Source of the DNA: Yponomeuta sedellus
Taxonomy: Eukaryota; Arthropoda; Insecta; Lepidoptera; Yponomeutidae
DNA: 64,000 nt
Direction: 5' to 3'
Assembly: GCA_934045075.1 (NCBI GenBank)
Contig: OW203730.1
Location: forward strand, 10,034,692-10,098,691
In this document: positions 41,954 to 52,460 of the stretch, piece by piece
Layout of the letters: every line of letters begins with the position of its first letter
Position numbering within the stretch: position 1 is the stretch's first letter
Translations under genes and position numbers: made by a program
The notes under the pieces: generated by a model
What the model saw: the letters and a program-made list of their open reading frames with translations, nothing else
The model's database searches: none
Told to the model about the DNA's origin: nothing

Positions 41954-44564
41954 AAGAGGCTGTAAAAGAGGAATTGAAATTCACACACTGGAAGGAGGTT
42001 CTCGAAACGGTCTGTCCATCAGAGTCCGCAAAACGCTTTTCAGACAAAATTATAGGCATTGTAACCAAGCATTCACGAACGGTCACCATAAGCAGATCAA
42101 AGTACAGCATTAAACCATGGATAACGCCTGGACTTCTGAGATGCATAAGGCACCGAGACGCTTTGCACAGCAAGGTTAGGAAACGTCCCAAAGATCTTGT
42201 TGCAAAACTCATCTACACCAGGTATCGAAATTTTTGTGGCGAATTACTACATAATCTTAAGTCAAACTATGAAAAACAAGAACTAGAGAAAAATAAACAA
42301 AACTCTAAAGAACTTTGGAAACCCATATAGAATATCTGCCAGTCCCACAGACCATACAATTTACCATCAGAACTTCTCAAAATTGAAAAAGACATCGAGA
42401 GCTCACTCGATAAGTGCAATGAGTTTTTCTCTTCCGTTGGACCTGACTTGGCAAACAGTATTCTTAACCACACAAAAGAAACTGAAGCGTCACTAGCAGC
42501 AGGCACAAACCATTCAGAGAGCCCCATAAACTCAATGTTTTTGAGCTCAACGGATGAGGAAGAAGTCAACTCCCTGCTTGACGCACTTAAAGTTGGCAAG
42601 GCCTCTGGAATCGATGACTTAAGCAATGAACTTATCAAATTTATTAGAGTAAATATAACCGTCCCTTTAACCCATATCTATAATACAAGCCTTAGCACTG
42701 GTATATTTCCAGATATATGGAAATCAACAGCAATTGTACCAATCCACAAAAATGGCCCGAAAAATATCCCGTCAAACTATCGTCCCATCTCACTACTATC
42801 AGTGTTTTCCAAAACCCTAGAAAAAATTGTCAATAAACCTGTCACAACTCCTAGAAAATCACAAATTACTTTTCGAAAAACAATACGGTTTTAGACACGC
42901 TAAGTCGACTGAGGATGCTGTGAGTGCCTTAACTGGCCTAGTACTGATCTGCTTGACAAAGGAGAGAGATACGTGTCGGTATCTTTCTGGACCTCGCCAA
43001 GGCCTTCAACACTGTGTCTATACCAGTCTTACTGAGCAAGCTCGAAGGTCTTGGCATTAGAGGAGTAGCTTTGAGCTGGTTTGAAAGCTATCTTTCTAAT
43101 AGAAATCAGTGCGTCAAAATAGGTGGACACAAGAATAACATGAAAAGGGTCCTTTTTGGGGTACCTCAGGTAGCATCCTGGGACTCACACTCTTTCTAGC
43201 ATACCTTAACGATATATCCAGTCTCGACGGGGATACTATCAACCTATTCTGCTATGCAGATGATACGGCATTAATAACTCACGGAAAAACCTGGGAAGAT
43301 GCTTTTGCAAGAGCTGAAGAGGAGATGTCAAATGTTTCTCAATGGCTAAATAAAAATCTTTTGACATAAAACATAAACAAAACAAAATACATCTGCTTCC
43401 ACAAAACTAGAGCCTCCAAACCAAACATATCACCGAACATCAAAATACATAACGGAGCAACTCATAATCATTTCCCAACCTTGCAAGCAGTCTGCTCGTG
43501 CCCTACTATAAACATGACAACTTCAATAAAGTACTTGGGCATAACCATAGATGAAAACTTAAATTTTAAAAGCCATATACACACACTATCAGCAAAAGTC
43601 AGAAAAGTTATAAACATAATGAAAATTCTTCGCAACTCCGCAGACATCGAACTCCTGAAATACATTTACTACGCCTTATGCCAATCCCTTATTACTGCAT
43701 TTTGGTTCGGGGTGGATCGTGCAAAACAATCCTGATCGAACTGGAGCGAGCCCAGAGATCAGTTCTCAAAGTAATGTACAAAAAACCAAGAAGGTACAGC
43801 ACCAATGACCTGTATAAAGAACTGAAGGTCCTAAACGTTAGACAACTCTTTGTTCTTAGTGCAGCGCTTAAAATTAAAAAAGCAACACAGGCCCCTTCAA
43901 GCGACAAAAAGACCAAAAGGATTTTCAAAATTAAAGTACCTTACTTAAAAACCACCTTTGCCCAACGATTCGGAAAGTTTTTACATCCATTTCTATATAA
44001 CCGTATTTTAAAATTCTGTGACATAAGAGACAAAACATACCACGAGACAAAAACAATACTAAAGAGATGGTTACTCACACAAACATACCTAGACACTGAA
44101 CAGCTACTACACACATCATTTACCTAAACATAAAAACCCACAATACGACATGTAAATTACATACTAAACCTTTATGCATACACCGTTACTGTATATAACT
44201 TTAAATATTTATTCATATTCATATTTATGCACCTTTATTCATTTATTATCATTGTATATCTATATTTAAGTATCCCCTTTACTTTCATACACAATGGCTT
44301 TTCTCAATAACGAGAAAAATGTAATAATTTAGTTTCTTTTATTTTATAGCTTTAGTTTAACTAAAATAATAAAATTTAATCTAAATTTTTGTGCAACTCC
44401 CTTCCTGCCTCAGTGGCACTTTCTACTACTAGAAATTCACAAACGGGAGCCCACGATACAGGATTTACCTAGTGTGGGGCCCACCAGACACTGTACACTG
44501 ACAATTACCTTTTACTAAATAAATACTTTTTACTTTTTTACTTTTACTTACTTTTTTTATGTAA
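41946..44564 (+). pseudogene. Jockey/CR1-group LINE, 5'-truncated and frameshifted
   Basis: About 2.6 kb (41954-44556) with TTATGTAA on both sides as a candidate 8-bp target duplication. Reverse transcriptase blocks appear in order across frames: GKASGIDDLSNELIK (about 42590), NYRPISLLSVFSKTLEKIV (42775), QYGFRHAKSTEDAV (42880), FLDLAKAFNTV (42985), the GVPQ and GSILG blocks (43155) and the catalytic CYADDTALI (43250). The C-terminal part (43678-44127) is open to its stop. A TAG at 42328, a stop near 43368 and at least four frameshifts (about 42835, 42950, 43165, 43690) make it inactive. The endonuclease domain is missing. The 3' UTR holds GGAGCCCACGATACAGG and ends AAATAAATACTTTTTAC with a T-rich tail. 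Confidence 0.82.
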
Positions 44565-44580
44565 TTATTAACGTAATTAC

Positions 44581-44742
44581 CTTATTTCCCAACATTTTGG
44601 CAGCGTTACAGTTGCCGTGGTCACTGGTAGACTGAAGTGGCGAGTACAGTCAATTATTGTGGGTAGTCACTTTTAGTACTCGCCACTTCACTCTACCGGT
44701 GACCACGGCAACTGTAACGCTGCCAAAACGTCGGAAAATAAG
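44581..44742. mobile_element. hairpin (foldback) element, 67-bp arms
   Basis: Arm 44581-44647 pairs with 44676-44742, about five mismatches in 67. Central part GTCAATTATTGTGGGTAG. Size and structure fit a non-autonomous foldback or MITE; target duplication not evident. Confidence 0.78.
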
Positions 44743-45027
44743 GGAATTGAATAATAATAAGGGAATTGAATAATAAGTTAAGATAGAAATGTTATTATCC
44801 TAAATGTCTTCGGACAAAAGTCTTTGTTATCTTAAAGTTCGATGTAATTATTAAAAAACCGATCGCTATGTTCCGAAACACAATAAGATCTGTCTGCGAC
44901 TAAATAAAATATTTATCTCCTTTTAAGGAAAACTACGTAAGATTTATCGTAGTGGTACGAAGTGCTACGTTATATTAACTGGATAAAAGAAAAAAGAAAG
45001 AAAATACGTTTATATTCTTTTTAATAC
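44743..45027. repeat. segmental duplication, copy 1
   Basis: Nearly identical to 47036-47290: AAGTTAAGATAGAAATGT, ACCGATCGCTATGTTCCG, GTGGTACGAAGTGCTACGTT and GAAAATACGTTTATATTCTT in the same order, differing by small indels. A short direct repeat (GGGAATTGAATAATAA) occurs twice at 44742-44776. Confidence 0.85.
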
Positions 45028-45139
45028 ACTGAAGTGGCGAGTACAGTCAATTATTGTGGGTAGCCACTTTTAGTACTCGCCACTTCACTCTACCGGTGAC
45101 CACGGCAACTGTAACGCTGCCAAAACGTCGGAAAATAAG
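45028..45139. repeat. partial duplicate of the hairpin element
   Basis: 112 bp equal to 44631-44742 with one substitution, displaced by 397 bp. It has the loop and right arm but only the innermost part of the left arm, so it arose by duplication of part of the element and not by transposition. Confidence 0.88.
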
Positions 45140-45302
45140 CTAAACTTTTTACCTAATAAATTGATTTAAGATTGTCACATTAGGTCTTAATACATATTGG
45201 CTGAATAGACGAAGAAAAGAAGGAAGAAAAGTTACTCTATATTACTTTTCACTAACCTATTTAGAGGTTAAGAATACCTACCTAAAATTAGTGATTGATA
45301 AA

Positions 45303-45543
45303 TAAATAAATATTCATGGACATATTACACAGATCTCGTTAGCCCTATACTAAGTACAACAAAATGACTTGTGTTATAGGTGCTAACTCGACGATACATT
45401 TAATAGAATAAATGCATAGATAACATCCAAGACCCGAGACAAACTAGAAAAGTTCGTTTCCTAGTTTGACCCGGCCGGGGATCGAACCCGAGACCTTCGG
45501 TTGTACAGTCAGCGTGCCAAACCGCTGCGCCACCGAGGCCGTC
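45303..45543 (-). mobile_element. C-family tRNA-derived SINE
   Basis: Minus-strand copy of the element at 20681-20940: GGCCTCGGTGGCGCAGCGG (A box region), GGTCTCGGGTTCGATCCCC (B box), CCCGGCCGGGTCAAACTAGG, GTCTCGGGTCTTGGATG, GCTAACGAGATCTGTG. The B box is better preserved here than at 20681. Confidence 0.8.
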
Positions 45544-46053
45544 ATGTTGATGTTGAAGAAGAAAGTAGTAAAAACCATATGAAAACATTCCCGATCTCCT
45601 TCCTAAATATACATCATCAATATCACATGGTTTGTTTTATAGTTTGTCACAATCCACTAAATCGTAACACAACTGCATACAAACTATCTTAAGGTTGAAG
45701 AACTCGCCATCTCATGCCCATTAGTTGAGCAAACTACGGAGTGATGGAGTGAAATTTACTAACTCGTTAATAACTTGTCTCTACTTCGCACAATGTTAGT
45801 ATCTACGTTGAAATAAACGTAGTAAGTAATTGCTTCAAACGCGACACGTCTGTTCTGTGGGGTCTTTTGACAAGGCGGAGCTTGCTGATATCTTAAATTC
45901 GTTGTCCTCTGAGCTCTTAGCCAAAGAGTCATAGAATAATGGCTTTCCATACTGTGACGGCTACAAAGTTTATGAAGATATTTACAGGAGCATAGTTTCC
46001 GTGACAACCAGTCAACATTGCTGCGCACATACAGGGTGCGGGACACTGTCCAA

Positions 46054-46943
46054 AATAATTTATCTTACACTATTTTTATTTTTAATGCACTAACCCGTGC
46101 TAAGGAACAAATTTAAAAACCTATTTAGAGGCTAAAAATTTCACCCATGCCGGGATTCGAACCCGCAACCTCTGGCTATCCGTACCAGCGCTCTACCAAT
46201 TGAGCCAATGGGCGACTCACGGCATCAGTAAAATTTCGAACCTCTTTACAATATTCTCTGTATTACGTACAGGCAGCGACATCTGACTTAAGCAAATTGC
46301 AATACTTACAGCCCCGACTACCTACTTTGCAGTTAGGTTTAACATCGGAACGATATCACTGTACCCACATGATTACACTATTTTATTTTTAATGCACTAA
46401 CCCGTGCTAAGGAACAAATTTAAAAACCTATTTAGAGGCTAAAAATTTCACCCATGCCGGGATTCGAACCCGCAACCTCTGGCTATCCGTACCAGCGCTC
46501 TACCAATTGAGCCAATGGGCGACTCACGGCATCAGTGAAATTTCGAACCTCTTTACAATATTCTCTGTATTACGTACAGGCAGCGACATCTAACTTAAGC
46601 AAATTGCAATACTTACAGCCCCGACTACCTATTTTGCAGTTAGGTTTAACATCGGAACGATATCACTGTACCCACATGATTACACTATTTTATTTTTAAT
46701 GCACTAACCCGTGCTAAGGAACAAATTTAAAAACCTATTTAGAGGCTAAAAATTTCACCCATGCCGGGATTCGAACCCGCAACCTCTGGCTATCCGTACC
46801 AGCGCTCTACCAATTGAGCCAATGGGCGACTCACGGCATCAGTGAAATTTCGAACCTCTTTACAATATTCTCTGTATTACGTACAGGCAGCGACATCTGA
46901 CTTAAGCAAATTGCAAAACTTGCAGCCCCGAATAATTTATCTT
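46054..46943 (-). mobile_element. T1 SINE trimer flanked by one 13-bp target duplication
   Basis: Three head-to-tail T1 units on the minus strand (46067-46930), with period 308 then 307 bp (repeat starts at 46065, 46373 and 46680). AATAATTTATCTT occurs exactly at 46054-46066 and 46931-46943 and nowhere between units. The outer 5' end (minus strand) stops at CGGGGCTGCAAG and lacks about 57 bp present at the internal joins, as in 5' truncation; the outer 3' end has the usual AAAAATAGTGTAA tail. Each unit has intact A (GGCTCAATTGG) and B (GGTTCGAATCC) boxes. The whole trimer behaves as a single insertion. Confidence 0.9.
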
Positions 46944-47035
46944 TTAATACGGCTTACATACGTGCCTCACAAAAATAAACTTCTAGTTTGTATAGTACAA
47001 ATACGTATAAAATTTGTATCGTATTATTTAAAGGG

Positions 47036-47290
47036 GATAAGGAAATTGAATATTAAGTTAAGATAGAAATGTAATTATCTTTGTTATCTTAAAGTTCGAT
47101 GTAATTATTAAAAAAACCGATCGCTATGTTCCGAAACACAATAAGATTTGATCCCCATCTGTCTGCCACTAAATAAAATATTTATCTCCTTTAAAGGAAA
47201 ACTACGTAAGATTTATCGTAGTGGTACGAAGTGCTACGTTATATTAACTGGATGAAAGAAAAAAGAAAGAAAATACGTTTATATTCTTTT
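47036..47290. repeat. segmental duplication, copy 2
   Basis: Second copy of 44757-45020. It has a 6-11 bp insertion (GATTTGATCCCCATC region) and lacks the TCTTCGGACAAAAG stretch. Both copies run into T1-tail-like DNA at the same point. Confidence 0.85.
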
Positions 47291-47480
47291 GCACTAACGC
47301 ACTAACCCGCGCTAAGGACAAAATTAAAAACCTATTTAGAGGCTAAAAATTCCACTCATGCTAGGACTCGAACCCGCGACCTCTGGCTAACCGTGCCACT
47401 GCACTCTGGCACGGTTACCCAGAGGTCGCGGGTTCGAGTCCCGGCGTGGGTAGAATTTTTAGCCTCTTAAGTAAGTTTTT
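47281..47480. mobile_element. head-to-head T1 SINE palindrome
   Basis: Arm 47326-47398 (minus-oriented T1 from AAAAACCTATTTAGAGG into the anticodon stem) and arm 47407-47480 (plus-oriented) are inverted copies separated by 8 bases. The break lies in the anticodon stem of the tRNA-like part in both. A minus-oriented tail (GCACTAACCCGCGCTAAGG) precedes it. Confidence 0.8.
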
Positions 47481-47514
47481 AAAATACGTTTATTTTCGAA
47501 AACATTACTGGAAC

Positions 47515-47575
47515 GAAAAAATAGTCCACCCATGCCGGGATTCGACCCCGCGACCTCTGGCTATCCGTGCCAGCG
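47515..47575 (-). repeat. T1 SINE tRNA-like fragment
   Basis: CACCCATGCCGGGATTCGAC and CCTCTGGCTATCCGTGCCAG: the T arm to the anticodon arm only. Confidence 0.7.
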
Positions 47576-47875
47576 TACGGATATTTTATATTTAAATTTT
47601 TTTAGAACCTACAGTCTAGAACCTAGAATCAATGTAAAGAACTTAAATCACATTTCGCCAAAAACGGCCATATTTAGCGGAAATCGATTAAAGTTGTAGT
47701 CTATTGATTCTAGGTTCTAAAAATAGTTGTTAAGATTTCTTATGTTCACTTTTAGATAAAAACGTATCATAACACAAGTTATATTTTTTTCTATTGGTGG
47801 CGTTAGTTAGCATCCCGAAGCACCTTATTAACAACCCTCGCTTTCATTACTGTTGGGACTCATCAAAGTGACTCT

Positions 47876-48175
47876 GATATAGATACGCCATACTAGTTTT
47901 TTTCAGCTTGTTTCGTATCACACACTCTGTTGGTTAAAGTAAATATTTATGATATAGATACGTCATACTAGTTTTTTTCAGCTTGTTTCGTATCACACAC
48001 TCTGTTGGTTAAAGTAAATAATTATGATATAGATACGTCATACTAGTTTTTTTCAGCTTGTTTCGTATCACACACTCTGTTGGTTAAAGTAAATATTTAT
48101 GATATAGATACGTCATACTAGTTTTTTTCAGCTTGTTTCGTATCACACACTCTGTTGGTTAAAGTAAATATTTAA
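47876..48175. repeat. 75-bp tandem repeat, four copies
   Basis: Units begin at 47876, 47951, 48026 and 48101 (GATATAGATACGTCATAC, CAGCTTGTTTCGTATCACAC, GTTGGTTAAAGTAAATA). Almost identical; changes include one C/T in unit 1 and one T/A near the end of unit 2. Not SINE-related. A minisatellite. Confidence 0.95.
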
Positions 48176-48800
48176 ATAATGGATCAAATGAACGTGCTAA
48201 AAATTATTAACACCCATTCAGATCGAGAATCAGAGAGTTGAATGTGGATTGTTAGTATACAGCATCGTACTTTTGTATGTACTTTTTTCTTGTGGTCTCC
48301 CTACAAACCAAACTTATTTGTTCTCTTTATAGCGGAACTGAACGAATTGGCGTTATTCTTACTCAGCAAGATATAAAGGTTCCGTTACATCAGTGCAAAC
48401 TAACAAACAGAAATCAAAAGTTAGTCTGATGTTAGTGTTTAAAAAAACCGTAAATTTTAAATTCAATAGTCGAGCCGATAACCTCTTTTATAAACATTTA
48501 AGACGAACATTTAAGACAATACCTTTAGTGAACAGTATGCAATCTAATGAAATATTTCTTAGTAATTTTTTTTAATGAAGTGTTCCCAATTTTTTGTTAT
48601 AAAACCACATCAAAAAAATTTATCACGAATATTGAATCGTTTTGCAACTAAGAGTTGAGTTATTTTCTTTTTCTTATTATAGGTTTCTAATCTATATGCG
48701 TCGCTATCTATCATTACTCGATGGCATTTGCTTGCAACCAAGTTATTTGATTTCATCAAAAGTCCAAGTTTATACAAGTGCATTTAAACATGGAAAGCTG
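48176..48800. other. no recognisable feature
   Basis: AT-rich; the 60-codon open stretch at 48393-48575 shows no motif. Confidence 0.5.
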
Positions 48801-48995
48801 TTTTAAAAACCTATTTAGAAGCTAAAAAATCCACCCATGCCGGGACTTGAACCCGCAACCTCTGGCTAACCGTGCCAGCGCTCTCCCAGCTGAGGTAAAT
48901 GGCGACTACCGGCATTAGCGAAATTTCGTATTACAGAGATTATTATGAAGAGGTTTTTAAAATTGGCCTTGGTACGGGTTAGTGCATTTAAAAAA
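48801..48995. mobile_element. T1 SINE with internal inversion
   Basis: 48804-48930 is minus-oriented (AAAAACCTATTTAGAAGC, tRNA-like part, GCGAAATTTCGTATTAC); 48950-48990 is plus-oriented tail (GAGGTTTTTAAAATTGG, GTACGGGTTAGTGCATTTAA). Same fold type as 2175-2491 and 56880-57111. Confidence 0.7.
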
Positions 48996-49601
48996 AAAAT
49001 ATTCTCAAAGCTTGTGCACTTCTCTTCCTAACAACAGTCAAGTGTATCCACACCCTTATACCCGCGGTGGATATTTTCACCTGTACACGGCTTCATTCGT
49101 GACCGCATTGCCAACACGTTCATATGTTGCCTATTCTAGTTTAATACGTGACTGAAATGAATATCGCGCTGCAAACATATCTGCGGGAAATGTTTTTTTA
49201 GAAATAGTAGAGGGAACATTATATGAAGCTACACCGATTCAAAGTCCTATCTTTGGTTAAGTAGTTTGATCAGAGAACCAGCAAACTATTTGATCAAAGG
49301 TAGGTCAAAGATAATTGTAATTAAGGCGTGGTAATGTTAAATAGGGTTATTTATATTCTGCTCGTTATATGAATCGTTATTAGGTACTGTACGACGAAAA
49401 CTACGAAATTGCGAAAGAAATATCAGCGGTTTCATACTACAGTTACCATCGACAGCACTAACACTAGAGCAAACGCGTTCTCTTCTATAATAGAACAGGG
49501 TAACAACAAACATATCTAGTACACTGATTTTTTTACCCCTATGGCCCTAGATAAGGCTGAACAATAAAATAATAATTATGGAAGTGTGGTAGGGTAGAGT
49601 C

Positions 49602-49995
49602 TATGAGAAAATATATGTGTCAAGAAAAACGTCATTGCTATAAAACTGTACGTAGACACACAATGTTAATGCGTGAAATAAACATAAACTTTCGTTCTCG
49701 AAACTCAAGCTAGTAACGGTTAATATTATATCCTTTAAGGGGCTTTGTATGATTCAACAATATCTGAACATACAATAATAAGCTTTTCAAAACATCGGTT
49801 CAAAACATGAGTAAAGCACACTTTGTGACAAAAGGGCTATATACGTTTAACATTAAAGATAAGATTAGTTCGGTGACTGAGAATTAAAGCTGACTCCAGA
49901 TATCTTAGCCATTTACTTCGATATCGATATCAACCCTTGTCGCCACTCTTGACACATCATATCCCCACTGCTGGGGTACGTGTCTCTAAATAATA
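49602..49995. repeat. decayed LINE C-terminus (+) and 5S-SINE end fragment (-)
   Basis: 49602-49870 aligns, with many changes, to 11515-11790 (TGAAATAAACATAAACTTTC, AAAGCACACTTTGTGACAAA). 49925-49995 has the CGATATCGATATCAACCCTT end and CCCACTGCTGGGGTACGTGT of the 5S-SINE on the minus strand. Confidence 0.6.
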
Positions 49996-50784
49996 ATAGC
50001 CATTTAAATATTCTTACACTTCTCGTTTTTAGAAAAATTTGTAAACACTAATAATTTAGGGCTTAAATAAGACTAAGTATGGAGTATTTTTTGAAATTAA
50101 GTGTAACCTCAATTTTGGCATGTATACGCACTTTGTTTTGTTGATATGTGATTACACACTGAATTAGAGTAAAAATTTAATTAAAATTGTTAAAAAATAC
50201 TAGTAGCGTAAAAAGGGATCTTTTGGAAAATGTTGTCATTTAAGTCCCTGCCATTTCTAGTGGAATTTCTGTTCTACATTTGAAATCTAACTTTTTATAC
50301 TGAACATTGCGAAATCATTTCGAAAACCGTTCTTTTCCCAAACAATAGCCTAACTTTTTTGCAATAGAAAGAAAAATAACAGACGTAAAGAAGAAAGAGG
50401 CTGCCGCCTAAAACGTAAGGAAAAACCTGACGAAAGTTCCTTATACGTACAAACAAGAAATAAAAAGGTCAGAATAATTCAAATTCCATCGATCGAGCAG
50501 CATATGGGGAGCGGAATCTGAAACGGCTCCCAATTTTATTTCATAAGCCTGTTGGTGTATGTCATAGCATTACCATAGGTCAACATCTTCTTACTTTACC
50601 ATGCCGTCTGTCAAACGTAATCATTATTTTTCATCCGAAACTATGTATGTATTCCACGTCCATTGCCGACAAAATGTGCTCAGAAAAAAGTTTTGGCTTA
50701 GAAAACCAGCAAGAGACACGACTGTTTGTTCTACAAACGATTTTAAGTTATTCGTTCGGGTTCCATAGTAGGTTGTAAGGGGAT
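49996..50784. other. no recognisable feature
   Basis: No shared repeats or long frames seen. Confidence 0.5.
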
Positions 50785-51075
50785 TCACGAGGTACAAGGT
50801 CCCTTAAAGAATTCATGAGTTTTGCAAGCTCCGTTTACGCAGTGACATGATTTAAATATCACTATGCAGGGCATAACGCGGAGGGTTTTGTCGTGATGTA
50901 TTGTGTATTCAACGAAGGCGATGTTTTTGCCGGAGAGATGATCGATGTTGTGAAATGGTTGCTTATGGATGTAGCCCCGTATTGTGATAAACGCGAAAAG
51001 ATTCAAGAATCCACCAATAACATAAATGCATAAAAAACTGGTCAACTTCTCGTCACAGCAAGTTCTTTTTATCTA
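50785..51075 (-). CDS. possible host exon encoding a Cys-rich secreted-type segment
   Basis: The minus frame is open from a stop near 51078 to TGA at 50785. It starts, after a possible acceptor (TTTTTTAG), with a KRTCCDEKL-like stretch, continues as a hydrophobic segment (FLCIYVIGGFLNLFAFITI) and ends in a Cys cluster (PCIVIFKSCHC, then NGACKTHEF and KGPC). There is no ATG in a start position (the track start is TTG). The stretch is not related to any repeat in the window and has balanced codon use, so it is the best candidate for a piece of a host gene. Chance cannot be excluded: I see no flanking exon. Confidence 0.3.
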
Positions 51076-51377
51076 AAAAATTCTTCACAAAATCTGCGGC
51101 ACAAGTTTTTACAGGATATTGTACGATTTTACAAAAGATTTTTTTTCAATTGCCAAGTGAATATTATCAGTAAATTTAGAAGTCATGGTACAATCGTTAT
51201 TTTAACATCACGTTGTAGAAAGTTTTTCAACAAAGACAAAATTTTGAAATGACCACAATTTTAATATCCAGTATCGCTCTCGCTCACACATATATTTTTT
51301 TCAGCAAATGTGGTAAAATAAAAAGTATCTGAAAGTAGTATGCATGAAGCCACGAATAATGAATCTTGATGAAACGA

Positions 51378-51445
51378 AAGAGTTAGGATCCTGGCAAGTG
51401 GAAGACCCTCGTTTCTGCCTACCCCTCCAGGATACAGGCGTGAGT
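51378..51445 (+). repeat. LINE 3' end, same family as 61940-62275
   Basis: GGATCCTGGCAAGTGGAAGA, CTGCCTACCCCTCCAGGATA and GGCGTGAG: the post-ORF tail, followed by a TGTG-rich stretch to 51495. Confidence 0.65.
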
Positions 51446-51495
51446 TTATGTGATGTATGTATCATGTGTGTGAGTGTGTGTGTTTGTGTGTGTGT

Positions 51496-51866
51496 CCATA
51501 TCAACCCTTTATATGTCCCCACTACTGGGGCACGGGTCTCTTCCTGTATCGCAAGAAGGTTAGGCCATACTCCACCACGGGGGCCAAGTTCGGTTGGGAG
51601 AGAATTGTAATACAGTGGCGGGCCTTACCGTCAGAAGTTATCAAGCCGCCCATATGGCCTCTGACATGGCTTGACGACTGCCATTACGTGACAACCGGCA
51701 CCAACGGCTTAATGTGCCTTGCGAAGCACAAAAGCGCTCGGAAAAAAATGCCACTAGCGGTAGTCACGAGATGGTCACCCAGCCAGTAGGTACCTGACCG
51801 CGCCTGTTGTTGCTTAACCCAAGTGATTGATTCCAATCACTCGGTTCCGCTAGGCCATGATCGCTT
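51496..51866 (-). mobile_element. 5S-SINE, full length
   Basis: Same layout as 29995-30352. The 5S-like core on the minus strand has TTAAGCAACAACAGGCGCGG and a GTACCTACTGGCTGGGTGACC-like C-box region with a short insertion. Head includes AGTGATTGGAATCAATCACT. Confidence 0.83.
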
Positions 51867-52460
51867 ATTAATACGTGCTGTAAACAACAACAAACTCATA
51901 TATTTAAGGCAACTTGTTTAGGTCACAGTGCCATCTTTCAGTATTTTGAAGCTCGGATCATTTTTATTTTCTCCCCACATTTCTCTGCCTTTTTTCTTAG
52001 CCATGAATAAATTTTAGGACAACAAAGAGAATTTCGTGAAATGCGAATCCTGTTTTGATCATCACGAATTCTCGTGAAATCTAATTAAGTTTACTTTCTT
52101 GGGAGATCTGATAGAAGCGGTTCTCTAATAAATAGCCTTTGCCAATCTGTTTCAATTATTACATCCACTTTATTGAATTTGGTTGTTAAAATCCGAAAAC
52201 TAGACTTATTTAAATCTAATTTACGCTTGAAAGGTTTCTAGCTCCAAGTTTGCTGATATTTTGCTGATCGAAAAACTATTACCTCTACGATCTTTTGAGG
52301 TTTTTGGGCAGAAAACCAACGTCAGCACTGATTTCTACATAAGATATGATTTTTCCAATCTAGCGAAAAAACTAGCCAGTTCAAGCACTTGCACACCGAA
52401 AGTTTCAAACAATTATAATATACGACATGCGTCGTTGGAAAGTCAAATTATGTCGTTATC
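51867..52460. other. no recognisable feature
   Basis: An 86-codon open stretch overlaps 52261-52460 but runs into the SINE; no motif. Confidence 0.5.

Noticed and set aside
45759..46046. 95-codon minus-strand frame
   Set aside because: Contains several Cys but no recognisable domain, and no splice signals; considered chance.
46067..46930. CRISPR-like array because of regular direct repeats
   Set aside because: Units are about 308 bp, carry tRNA-like heads and are bounded by a retroposon target duplication; the genome is eukaryotic.
47876..48175. CRISPR-like or origin-type iterons
   Set aside because: Contiguous 75-bp units without spacers; a minisatellite.
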